From: Hyphomonadaceae bacterium
GTDB taxonomy: Bacteria; Pseudomonadota; Alphaproteobacteria; Caulobacterales; Hyphomonadaceae
Direction of reading: 5' to 3'
Length of the DNA stretch: 64,000 nucleotides
Assembly (NCBI GenBank): GCA_028285145.1
Contig: JANQQC010000048.1
Coordinates: 1-64,000 of the forward strand
A program made the translations under genes and the position numbers. Shown here piece after piece: positions 16,972 to 24,741 of the stretch (position 1 is its first letter; each line of letters starts with the position of its first letter). The notes below the pieces were generated by a model. The model did not search any database, had not been told where the DNA came from, and worked only from the letters and a program-made list of their open reading frames with translations.

Positions 16972-17432
16972 TAAGGGCAACGCTCCTTGCGGTAGTCGCG
17001 CTGGGCTTCACTACCTCGTGCGATGCGCCGCCGGCCGATTTGATCTCAAAGCATATGATCATCTCTGACACCATTCCGAGCTCGCTTTCTTCCACGCCGG
17101 GCGATCCGGAGATTGGCCGGGAGGTATTTGTCTCAAGAGAGCGCGGCCACTGTGTACTCTGCCACATCATAGATGGGCTCGACGCACCGTTTCAGGGTGA
17201 CGTTGGCCCAGAACTGACTGGCATTGGAGCGCGTCTGACAGGTGCTCAGATTCGCCTGCGGATAGCAGATCCATCGCAAATCTGGCCGGATACGATCATG
17301 CCTTCGTATTACCGCGTTACGGGCCTGAATCAGGTCGATGGTGATTTTATGGGTGAGCCGGTCCTGACTGGACAAGACATTGAGCATCTCGTCGCCTATC
17401 TTGGAGAAGAGAAAGGATCAACAGCGGAATGA
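16968..17432 (+). CDS. soxX: SoxX, monoheme c subunit of the SoxAX complex
   Basis: 154 residues with an N-terminal signal (possible lipobox TTSC). One heme site CVLCH is at residues 62-66. The conserved SoxX segment reads GDVGPELTGIGARLTGAQIR and PDTIMPSYYR, where Met111 is the likely axial heme ligand. SoxAX attaches sulfide or thiosulfate oxidatively to the SoxY cysteine. GTG start overlapping the flavoprotein stop (GTGA). Confidence 0.92.
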   Translation: MIRATLLAVVALGFTTSCDAPPADLISKHMIISDTIPSSLSSTPGDPEIGREVFVSRERGHCVLCHIIDGLDAPFQGDVGPELTGIGARLTGAQIRLRIADPSQIWPDTIMPSYYRVTGLNQVDGDFMGEPVLTGQDIEHLVAYLGEEKGSTAE

Positions 17433-17899
17433 CCGCCATCATCAAGCCTGACAGCATTAACCGCCGCACGCTTCTAAGTGCTGGCGCTGGTGCCATACTG
17501 GTCTCGGCCATTCCGGGACGCGCCGCAGCGGCTTCGGAAGATATGCTGGCTGCTCAACGAGAACTGTTCGGTGACCGACAAATCCGCGAAGGCCGCGTCG
17601 CGCTGAAACTGCCGCCGATTGCGGAAAATGGGTTCTCAGTTCCGCTGACCGTCGACGTCGAAAGTCCAATGACCGACGCAGATCATGTCACACGCATCGC
17701 CGTCTTCTCGCCGCGTAATCCGCTTCCAGACGTGGCCCGTTTCACGCTTGGCCCGCGAGCGGGACGCGCCGGTGTCTCCACACGGATTCGCTTGGGCGGA
17801 ACGCAGGCAATTCTCGCAATTGCAGAGATGAATGACGGAACGCTCTGGTCAGGGTCTGCTGAAACGGTTGTCACGCTGGCCGCGTGCGTTGTGTTGTAG
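17429..17899 (+). CDS. soxY: SoxY sulfur carrier protein with a variant C-terminus
   Basis: 156 residues. The Tat signal is at residues 11-35 (NRRTLLSAGAG...AAAA), followed by the SoxY immunoglobulin-like domain (NGFSVPLTVDVESPM...ADHV). Canonical SoxY ends in a swinging arm GGCGG whose cysteine carries the sulfur substrate. Here the protein ends LAACVVL: the cysteine (Cys153) is kept, but the flexible glycines are replaced and one extra residue follows. The stop is clean TAG and I see no frameshift that restores GGCGG. Overlaps soxX by 4 bases (ATGA). Confidence 0.88.
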   Translation: MTAIIKPDSINRRTLLSAGAGAILVSAIPGRAAAASEDMLAAQRELFGDRQIREGRVALKLPPIAENGFSVPLTVDVESPMTDADHVTRIAVFSPRNPLPDVARFTLGPRAGRAGVSTRIRLGGTQAILAIAEMNDGTLWSGSAETVVTLAACVVL

Positions 17900-17910
17900 G
17901 GAGGCGCGAT

Positions 17911-18231
17911 ATGGCTCGCATTCGAATAGCTGCGCCGGACACAGCCGAGCCGGGGGAGATCATCGAGCTGAAGGCTCTGATCCAGCACCCCATGGAGAGC
18001 GGCTTTCGGCGGGGCTCTCGCGGCGAAGTGATTCCGCGCGATATCATCACAACGTTTGAATGCCTCTATGATGGAGAAGTTGTTTTCGAGGCTGAGTTCT
18101 TCCCGGCCGTTTCAGCGAACCCTTTCCTGACGTTCCATACCAAGGCCACACAGACCGGAACACTCGAGTTTCGCTGGACTCATCAGGATGGTGAGATCTG
18201 GTCGCAGACGCATGCATTGACCGTCGGATGA
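17911..18231 (+). CDS. soxZ: SoxZ, sulfur carrier partner of SoxY
   Basis: 106 residues without a signal peptide, as usual for SoxZ, which leaves the cell with SoxY. The family pattern is clear: IRIAAPDTAEPGEIIELKALI, HPMESGFRRG, NPFLTFHTKA, then FRWTHQDGEIW. GGGAGG precedes the ATG by 6 bases. It forms the SoxYZ heterodimer that holds sulfur intermediates in the periplasm. Confidence 0.95.
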   Translation: MARIRIAAPDTAEPGEIIELKALIQHPMESGFRRGSRGEVIPRDIITTFECLYDGEVVFEAEFFPAVSANPFLTFHTKATQTGTLEFRWTHQDGEIWSQTHALTVG

Positions 18232-19019
18232 TCCGGACAGTAGTCGTCGGCTGTTGGCTTGCCTTGACCGCTGCCTGCGGCGAGGCAGGCCCAGCGCGGG
18301 ACGTATCGTCGATGGCACCAAGTCCGCTTAAGTCCGGCTATGAATTCCTAACCCCGGAGACGCAGGCGCTTCAGACCGATGCGTTTGCCAATCCCGGGTT
18401 TCTCTGGGTCGATAGAGGCGCAGTGTTGTTTGCTGATGCGCGCGAAGGGTCGCCCGCCTGCGCATCCTGCCACGAAGCAAATGGTGAGGCGCTGCAAGGT
18501 GTTGCTGCTCACTATCCGGCTGTCGATGAGACGTCAGGCCGCCTGCTTAACCTTGAAGGCAGGATCAATACCTGTCGCGAACGTCACCAGAAGCGTGACC
18601 GGCTGGACTATGAAAGCGATGACCTTCTCGCCCTGACGGCCTACGTCGCCGGTCTGTCTCGGGGTGCGCCGATCGCCGCAAGCGTAGGCGGGCCTGCAGC
18701 CAAGTATGCCGAGCGCGGGCGCGACTACTTCTACACAAGGCGGGGTCAGTTCAATATCTCATGCAACCAGTGCCATAACGATTATTGGGGACAAAAGCTA
18801 CGGGGCGACACGATCAGTCAAGGGCATGGCAATGGCTTTCCAGCCTATCGCCTGGAATGGCAGTCGATTGGATCGCTCCATCGCCGGTTTCGAGATTGCG
18901 ACGCCGGCGTCCGTGCGGAACCGCTCGAATATGGTTCCGATACGTATGTAGCGCTCGAACTGTACCTCGCATCGCGGGCTGAAGGTCTGCTGATCGAAAC
19001 GCCCGCTGTCCGGCGATAA
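18228..19019 (+). CDS. soxA: SoxA, diheme c subunit of the SoxAX complex
   Basis: 263 residues with a signal ending in LTAAC (Cys17, possible lipidation). Two heme sites are present, CASCH (78-82) and CNQCH (179-183), as in the diheme SoxA class, plus Cys116 (INTCR). The active-site cysteine that carries the persulfide ligand is Cys224 in FRDCDAGVRAEP, the most conserved SoxA motif. ATG overlaps the soxZ stop (ATGA). It is the last gene of the operon and meets the TetR gene tail-to-tail with a 4-base gap. No soxB or soxCD follows. Confidence 0.93.
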   Translation: MIRTVVVGCWLALTAACGEAGPARDVSSMAPSPLKSGYEFLTPETQALQTDAFANPGFLWVDRGAVLFADAREGSPACASCHEANGEALQGVAAHYPAVDETSGRLLNLEGRINTCRERHQKRDRLDYESDDLLALTAYVAGLSRGAPIAASVGGPAAKYAERGRDYFYTRRGQFNISCNQCHNDYWGQKLRGDTISQGHGNGFPAYRLEWQSIGSLHRRFRDCDAGVRAEPLEYGSDTYVALELYLASRAEGLLIETPAVRR

Positions 19020-19023
19020 CGCA

Positions 19024-19668
19024 CTAAGTCTTTGCAGCTTCGTATCGATCGATCAGCGTGTTTAGCGTCTCAACGCTCGCATCGCCCATATAGGGCACAA
19101 CTAGCGCGATCGCTTCAAACACGGTCTTGTCGATCAGGCTTGAGCTTTCGAGTGAGTTTGCAGACACAGCATCCCGCGACAGCCAAAATGTCAGTGTCGA
19201 GATGATTTGATCAACAACGACCGGGCGCAGCCTTTTGTGGATGTCCAGCGCTTCGGCTTGCTCTAATCCGTCCAGGCTGTCGTCGATGGCGTCACGCATC
19301 TCGGCCAGCAGCGCCCGAAAACGAACGGCAAGGTCCGGATAACGGTCAAGGAGCGCGCTGAGGCCTCGATAGAAAAAGCGGAAGTCGTAGATCTCCTCAA
19401 GGATGATGTAGATGTAGACCCAGTTGTCCTCGATCGAAGTGATCCGCCCGCGCGAGCCGCGCAGGATCACGCGCATCTCCTCTTCAAACCCGTCGAAGAG
19501 CGCGCGGATGATCGCGTCTTTTCCCTTGAAGTGATAATAGAGGTTGCCCGGGCTCATGCCGAGCGCATTGGCCACGTCCACCGCAGATTGTTCGGGTTCG
19601 CCCTCTTCGTTGAACAGACGGAGGCTCTCGGACAGGATCCGTTCACGGGTGGATTGGCCTTTTGCCAT
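19024..19668 (-). CDS. TetR-family transcriptional regulator next to the PHA genes
   Basis: 214 residues. The N-terminal helix-turn-helix contains SAVDVANALGMSPGNLYYHFKGKDAII, a standard TetR recognition helix. The C-terminal ligand/dimer domain is helical and aromatic-rich (WVYIYIILEEIYDFRFFYRG). ATG at 19668 is preferred; a TTG at 19692 in the same frame is possible, but the GGGGAG lies between the two. It is divergent from the PHA synthase gene across a 184-bp gap, so it probably controls that promoter and its own. Confidence 0.85.
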   Translation of the reverse strand: MAKGQSTRERILSESLRLFNEEGEPEQSAVDVANALGMSPGNLYYHFKGKDAIIRALFDGFEEEMRVILRGSRGRITSIEDNWVYIYIILEEIYDFRFFYRGLSALLDRYPDLAVRFRALLAEMRDAIDDSLDGLEQAEALDIHKRLRPVVVDQIISTLTFWLSRDAVSANSLESSSLIDKTVFEAIALVVPYMGDASVETLNTLIDRYEAAKT

Positions 19669-19764
19669 CGTGTCGTTTTTCTCCCCAGACAAGAGTGCAG
19701 TTTGACACCAAACCGCCGCTATGGAACGAATTTTGATATATTTTTTGTCGGCACGTTAGCCATT

Positions 19765-19776
19765 CGCGTTTACGCG
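19765..19776. promoter_or_regulatory. Inverted repeat in the TetR/phaC divergent promoter region
   Basis: CGCGT-TT-ACGCG is a perfect 5-bp inverted repeat in the gap between the TetR gene and phaC (19669-19852). It is a possible operator for the adjacent TetR protein, but TetR operators are usually longer, so this is weak. An AT-rich run (TTTTGATATATTTTTT) at about 19731-19746 could hold a promoter. Confidence 0.3.
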
Positions 19777-19852
19777 GACGCTCGGTGCCGGTGAAGCAGA
19801 CGAGGCACCCGATCAAGAGGTGGCCCGTCAAGGTCACGGGAGAGAGAAACGC

Positions 19853-21541
19853 ATGGCGGACGCTTACAAGGGTCTGGACTCCAAACAGGCTGACAGCACG
19901 ACGGCTTTAAACCCGCTTCTGGGGGGTATCAATCGCGAGGAGCTTCTCGGGTCAGTCGCAATGATGTTGCGACGATCTGCGACCCAACCTGCCGCCACCG
20001 CGAAGCTTGCAGGCAAGATGACGAAAGAGAATGTCGAGATTCTCCTTGGTCGATCAGAACGTGTGCCCGATCCGAAGGATCGTCGCTTCAAGGACCCGGC
20101 CTGGGCGCACAACCCGTTCTACAAGCGCGGCCTGCAGATGTATCTCGCCATGCAGGATAATCTGAATGATTGGGTCGGCGACCTGAAGCTCGGCGAGCTG
20201 GAGTATGCACGCGCGAATTTTGTGATGAACATGATCACCGATGCAATCGCGCCGACGAACTCGCTCGCGGGCAATCCAGCGGCGCGCAAGCGCGCAATTG
20301 ATTCCGGCGGCATGTCGCTCGTGAAAGGCCTCAAGAACGCTTACGACGACCTGACCAAGAATGGCGGCATGCCGAGCCAGGTCGACAAGCGCCCGTTCGA
20401 AGTCGGTAAGAACCTCGCCACATCCAAAGGTTCTGTTGTCTGGAAGAACGAGATTCTGGAGCTCATTCAGTATGAGCCGCTCACAGAACAGGTATATGAA
20501 GTTCCCTTCCTGATCATCCCGCCGCAGATCAACAAGTTCTACGCGTCAGATTTGACGCCAATGGTCAGTGTCATCCAGTTCCTGCTGGCTTCGGAAATGC
20601 AGCCCTTCATCATCTCCTGGCGCAATCCGACAAAGGAACACGCCCATTGGCGGCTGCAGGATTATGTCGACAGCCTTGTTCAGGCCATGGAAGTGATCCG
20701 CAAGATTACCGGCCATGACAAGGTCAATGTGTCGGGCGCATGCTCGGGTGGCATTACTACGGCGACCCTCGCATCGACCCTTGCGGCCGCAGCCGATGAC
20801 CGCATCAACACGATGACTTTCCAAGTCTGTGTCCTGAACCCGCAGCCCGACGACAGCGATATCGGACAAATGGCTTCGGAGAACTCCCTTGAGATCGCGC
20901 GGAGCATGTCGAAGCGCCAAGGCATCCTGAAGGGAGACGATCTCGCTCGTATGTTTGCGTGGATGCGTCCGAACGACCTTGTCTGGAACTATGTCGTCAA
21001 CAACTATTTGATGGGTGAGGATCCGCCGCCTTACGACGTACTCTACTGGAACAACGATACGACGAACCTACCGGCTGGCCTGCACTCTGATTATCTGGAC
21101 TTCGCCCTATACCAGCCCTTCGATAATCCTGGCGAAGTTGAGATCGCCGGACACATGGCGGATCTCACCAAGGTCGACTGCGATCTGTTCATCACGGCCG
21201 GCCTGACAGATCACATCACCCCCTGGAAGGCCTGCTATCGCACCACTCAGCTGACAGGCTCGAAGGATGTCACCTTCATTCTTTCATCGAGCGGTCATTT
21301 GCAGTCCCTGATCAATCCGCCCGGAAACCCGAAAGCGAAGTTTTTCCAGAGCAAGACGATCGCCGATACGGCTGATGAGTGGCTGGCCGGTGCTGAGGAA
21401 ACAGCTGGCTCATGGTGGCCGACATGGGCAGAGTGGCTGAAAGTCCGGTCCGGGTCGTTGAAGAACGCACCAAAGTCGACCGGATCCAAGGCATTCCCTG
21501 CGCTCTATGACTCGCCGGGACGTTACGTGTTCGACGAGTAA
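19853..21541 (+). CDS. phaC: Class I poly(3-hydroxyalkanoate) synthase
   Basis: 562 residues, the usual length for class I PhaC. It polymerises (R)-3-hydroxyacyl-CoA into polyester granules. The lipase-like box is SGACSGG with nucleophile Cys297. The Asp lies in AGLTDHITPW and the His in SSGHLQSLINPPGNPK, completing the triad. The N-terminal PHA-synthase domain (DPAWAHNPFYKRGLQMYL) is intact. GGGAGAG lies 8 bases before the ATG at 19853. It is followed 41 bp later by a PHA depolymerase gene, probably co-transcribed. Confidence 0.96.
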   Translation: MADAYKGLDSKQADSTTALNPLLGGINREELLGSVAMMLRRSATQPAATAKLAGKMTKENVEILLGRSERVPDPKDRRFKDPAWAHNPFYKRGLQMYLAMQDNLNDWVGDLKLGELEYARANFVMNMITDAIAPTNSLAGNPAARKRAIDSGGMSLVKGLKNAYDDLTKNGGMPSQVDKRPFEVGKNLATSKGSVVWKNEILELIQYEPLTEQVYEVPFLIIPPQINKFYASDLTPMVSVIQFLLASEMQPFIISWRNPTKEHAHWRLQDYVDSLVQAMEVIRKITGHDKVNVSGACSGGITTATLASTLAAAADDRINTMTFQVCVLNPQPDDSDIGQMASENSLEIARSMSKRQGILKGDDLARMFAWMRPNDLVWNYVVNNYLMGEDPPPYDVLYWNNDTTNLPAGLHSDYLDFALYQPFDNPGEVEIAGHMADLTKVDCDLFITAGLTDHITPWKACYRTTQLTGSKDVTFILSSSGHLQSLINPPGNPKAKFFQSKTIADTADEWLAGAEETAGSWWPTWAEWLKVRSGSLKNAPKSTGSKAFPALYDSPGRYVFDE

Positions 21542-21582
21542 GGCTGGGGCCTTCCAAACGTTGAGAAGGACAGGAGGCTTGC

Positions 21583-22452
21583 ATGGCCAGAGCGAAACCG
21601 AACGACGCGGATCGCCCACAAATCACGATGGAAACGGTTGGCGGCCAGAGCTTCCGCACCGCTTTCTGGCCAGCTGAGAAGAACCTCGGCAAGCGTCCGC
21701 TGCTGTTTTTCAATGGCATCGGCGCAAACCTCGAACTGGCCTTCGGTCTCGGGGATCTCATCCGGGACCGGGACATCATCACCTTCGATGTCCCCGGCGT
21801 CGGCGAGTCGCCCCCAACGACGCTTCCCTATCGGCCGTGGATGCTCTGCCGTTGGGCACGCCAGCTGCTGGACCTTTACGGCTTGGACGATGTCGACGTG
21901 ATGGGCGTGTCCTGGGGCGGCGCGCTCGCCCAGCAATTCGCTTTTCAGTATCGCAATCGTGTTGGTAAACTGATCCTTGCGGCGACGACGGCTGGCATGA
22001 CCATGGTGCCGGGCAAGATCGCTTCAATTTCGAAGATGCGCGATCCTCGCCGCTACACAGACCCAAACTTCATGCGGGACAACTTCGCGACGCTCTACGG
22101 TGATGAAGTCACAGAAGGCGGCGGCGTTACGCATGTCTCATCTCTGCGCCCGCCACACCCGAAAGGATACGCTTATCAGCTGCTCGCCTTCCTTGGCTGG
22201 TCGAGCCTGCCATTCATTCGCTTTCTGCGGATGCCGACGCTCGTACTCGCCGGCGACAAAGACCAGATCGTACCGATCGCAAATGCGCATATCCTGAACT
22301 TCGCGCTTCCGAATTCGCGGATGCATGTGATCGAGGATGGGGGGCACCTGTTCCTTGTGACTAAAGCCGAAGACTGCATGCCGCAGATCATCGACTTCCT
22401 CGACCAGCCGGACGACGCCGATGTCGATATCACAGCAACGGAAGCGGCCTGA
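21583..22452 (+). CDS. phaZ: Intracellular poly(3-hydroxyalkanoate) depolymerase (PhaZ, medium-chain type)
   Basis: 289-residue alpha/beta hydrolase without a signal peptide. It closely follows the Pseudomonas medium-chain-length PHA depolymerase: GVSWGGALAQQFAF (Ser in the elbow), LAATTAGMTMVPGK, PRRYTDP, PTLVLAGDKDQIVP (Asp) and EDGGHLFLVT (His). It releases hydroxyalkanoate monomers from stored granules. AGGAGG is 7 bases ahead of the ATG. Pairing with phaC suggests a make-and-mobilise unit. Confidence 0.9.
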   Translation: MARAKPNDADRPQITMETVGGQSFRTAFWPAEKNLGKRPLLFFNGIGANLELAFGLGDLIRDRDIITFDVPGVGESPPTTLPYRPWMLCRWARQLLDLYGLDDVDVMGVSWGGALAQQFAFQYRNRVGKLILAATTAGMTMVPGKIASISKMRDPRRYTDPNFMRDNFATLYGDEVTEGGGVTHVSSLRPPHPKGYAYQLLAFLGWSSLPFIRFLRMPTLVLAGDKDQIVPIANAHILNFALPNSRMHVIEDGGHLFLVTKAEDCMPQIIDFLDQPDDADVDITATEAA

Positions 22453-22497
22453 TTGGGCGTAGGAGAGCTTACGCCGAACTTGCCGAATGTCCGGTAT

Positions 22498-22511
22498 TGA
22501 CAGCGCTGTCA
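22498..22511. promoter_or_regulatory. Perfect 14-bp palindrome over the zwf -35 region (probable LacI-family operator)
   Basis: TGACAGCGCTGTCA is a perfect palindrome with the central CG typical of LacI/GalR-family operators. Its left arm overlaps TTGACA (22497-22502), a consensus -35 box. A -10-like TATAGG/TAGGAA lies at 22517-22524, though the spacing is short (14-16). The Entner-Doudoroff operon starts 40 bases downstream and ends with a lacI-type gene, the likely repressor. Confidence 0.7.
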
Positions 22512-22550
22512 TTTGCTATAGGAAAAGGCTGGGGCTGACAGGATCGTGCT

Positions 22551-24020
22551 ATGGCGGAATTCATTCCCGTCGAATCGTTCGACATCGTCATTTTCGGTGG
22601 CACGGGTGACCTGTCTCGCCGCAAGCTGCTGCCGGCCTTGTTCCACCGATATTGCGACGCACAAATCCCCGACGATAGCCGCATCATCGGCTCCGCCCGG
22701 AGCGAAATGGACGCGAAATCATTTCGCAGGTTTGCTCGAGACGCTTGCCAGGCTGCTACCGGCGATTCGTTTGACACGAAGAACTGGACGGCCTTCGAAA
22801 AGCTGCTCGACTACCAAACTATGGATGCCACGGCACCGGATGCTGATTGGGACGGTCTGAAGTCCAAAATCTCCGACGGGCGCAGCCGTCCGCACATCTT
22901 TTATCTTGCGACTGCGCCTCGTCTCTACGTGCCAATCTGTGAAGCGCTCGGAAAAGCCGGTCTGGCGTCAGAGCCTGCTCGTGTTGTGCTCGAAAAGCCG
23001 ATCGGAACGGATCTTGAGTCTGCAAAGGCGATTAATGATGGCGTGTGCGCCGTATTCAATGAACCTCAAGTCTACAGGATTGATCATTATCTCGGCAAAG
23101 AGACCGTTCAGAACCTCATGGTGCTCCGGTTTGCCAACACTCTGTTCGAGCCTATCTGGTCGCGCGCCGCGGTCGATCATGTCCAGATCACGGTCTCCGA
23201 GCTGCTCGGTCTAGAGGGCCGCGCCGATTACTACGACAAATCAGGTGCATTACGGGACATGGTGCAGAACCATATCCTTCAACTGCTTTGTTTGACGGCC
23301 ATGGAGCCGCCCAACGCGCTCGACGGGGATGACATTCGCACCGAGAAGATAAAGGTGCTGCGCGCGCTCAAACCGATCTCAGCCAAGGATGCCGCGCGGC
23401 ACACGGTTCGCGCTCAGTACACAGCAGGTCTCGTCGATGGGGAGCCTGTTAAAGGCTATGCCGATGAGCTGAGCGGAGACGAGCCGAGCAAGACAGAGAC
23501 GTTTGTCGCCATTAAGGCGGAGGTTGAGAACTGGCGTTGGGCCGGCGTGCCGTTTTATCTCCGCACAGGTAAGCGCATGGACTCCAAGCGCTCGGAGATC
23601 GTTATCCAGTTCAAGCCCATCCCCCATCCGCTCTTTGGCGAAGCGGGTGGCGGTGCAAACCGGCTCGTCATTCGGCTGCAACCGGACGAGGCCGTTCGTC
23701 TCTTCGTTCAGATCAAGGAACCCGGTCCCGGCGGCCTGCGCATCAAGTCATTGCCACTCAATCTAGCCTATGCCGAGAATTTCGCGCTTCGCTATCCAGA
23801 CGCTTATGAGCGGCTGCTAATGGATGTGGTGCGAGGGAATCTTTCCCTTTTCATGCGGCGGGACGAGGTCGAGGCCGCTTGGGACTGGGTCGATCACCTG
23901 ATCGCGGCCTGGGCCGAAAGCGAAGTACCTCTGGAGAGCTATCAGGCCGGTTCAAACGGGCCTCTGTCTTCCGCCATGCTCATGGACCGCGACGACCGGG
24001 CCTGGGTCGAAGGGGGCTGA
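22551..24020 (+). CDS. zwf: Glucose-6-phosphate 1-dehydrogenase
   Basis: 489 residues. It oxidises glucose 6-phosphate to 6-phosphogluconolactone with NADP+/NAD+. The Rossmann motif is FGGTGDLSRRKLLPAL near residue 15, and the active-site segment RIDHYLGKETVQN has the catalytic His/Lys. First gene of the operon zwf-pgl-edd-glk-eda-lacI, in which all genes are on the plus strand and four junctions touch or overlap. Confidence 0.97.
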   Translation: MAEFIPVESFDIVIFGGTGDLSRRKLLPALFHRYCDAQIPDDSRIIGSARSEMDAKSFRRFARDACQAATGDSFDTKNWTAFEKLLDYQTMDATAPDADWDGLKSKISDGRSRPHIFYLATAPRLYVPICEALGKAGLASEPARVVLEKPIGTDLESAKAINDGVCAVFNEPQVYRIDHYLGKETVQNLMVLRFANTLFEPIWSRAAVDHVQITVSELLGLEGRADYYDKSGALRDMVQNHILQLLCLTAMEPPNALDGDDIRTEKIKVLRALKPISAKDAARHTVRAQYTAGLVDGEPVKGYADELSGDEPSKTETFVAIKAEVENWRWAGVPFYLRTGKRMDSKRSEIVIQFKPIPHPLFGEAGGGANRLVIRLQPDEAVRLFVQIKEPGPGGLRIKSLPLNLAYAENFALRYPDAYERLLMDVVRGNLSLFMRRDEVEAAWDWVDHLIAAWAESEVPLESYQAGSNGPLSSAMLMDRDDRAWVEGG

Positions 24021-24021
24021 G

Positions 24022-24741
24022 ATGGATCGCGCGTTTAGCTTTCTGGAGTTTGACGCGCGAGAGGCGGCCTCGCACGCTATGGTCGAAAAGCTTTCCGATA
24101 TGCTCACCGGCGCAATTGAGGCCAAGGGCAAGGCAAGCCTCATGGTCTCAGGGGGATCCACACCCGGTCTCGCGTATGAAGCGCTCTCCCGGCGGGAGTT
24201 AGACTGGGCGTCCATAATGGTTGGTCTGGTAGATGAGCGTTGGGTCGATCCTTCAGATCCAGCTTCGAACGAGCGGCTCATCCGTAAAACTCTGCTGCAA
24301 AACCAAGCCAGCGCTGCGACGTTTCTTCCGATGAAGACCGATGATCCGGTCCCTTCAATTGCTGTTGACGAAATCTCTGCGTCGTACACCGCGGCGCTGG
24401 ATTTCGATGCGATAACACTCGGCATGGGTCCGGACGGTCATACTGCCTCGTGGTTTCCCGGCGCAAAGGGACTTTCGGAGGCCATGTCGCCTGCTGGCCG
24501 GCAAATTGTTGCCGCGATCAACGCAGACGAGGCAGAGGTTGCAGGTGACCACCCGCTTCGGATGACGCTGACGGCAAACGCGATCAATACTGCAAGTGTC
24601 GCCTGCCTACTCCTGTTCGGTGAGGATAAGCGCCGCGTCTTCGAGGCTGCCGCCGAGGGATCTTTCGGCGAGACGGGCTTGCCAGTGTCTCAGGCCATCG
24701 CCGACCTGGAAAGCCGACTTCATGTATATTGGGGCCCATGA
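24022..24741 (+). CDS. pgl: 6-phosphogluconolactonase
   Basis: 239 residues of the SOL/DevB type. It hydrolyses 6-phosphogluconolactone. MVSGGSTPGLAYEAL is the N-terminal phosphate-binding loop, followed by GLVDERWVDP and ITLGMGPDGHTASWFPG, the characteristic GMGxDGHTASLFPG motif with Trp for Leu. One base separates it from the zwf stop. Confidence 0.95.
   Translation: MDRAFSFLEFDAREAASHAMVEKLSDMLTGAIEAKGKASLMVSGGSTPGLAYEALSRRELDWASIMVGLVDERWVDPSDPASNERLIRKTLLQNQASAATFLPMKTDDPVPSIAVDEISASYTAALDFDAITLGMGPDGHTASWFPGAKGLSEAMSPAGRQIVAAINADEAEVAGDHPLRMTLTANAINTASVACLLLFGEDKRRVFEAAAEGSFGETGLPVSQAIADLESRLHVYWGP

Noticed and set aside
17429-17899. Frameshift at the end of soxY hiding a normal GGCGG tail
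   Set aside because: None of the three forward frames near the stop gives GGCGG, so the AACVVL tail appears genuine.
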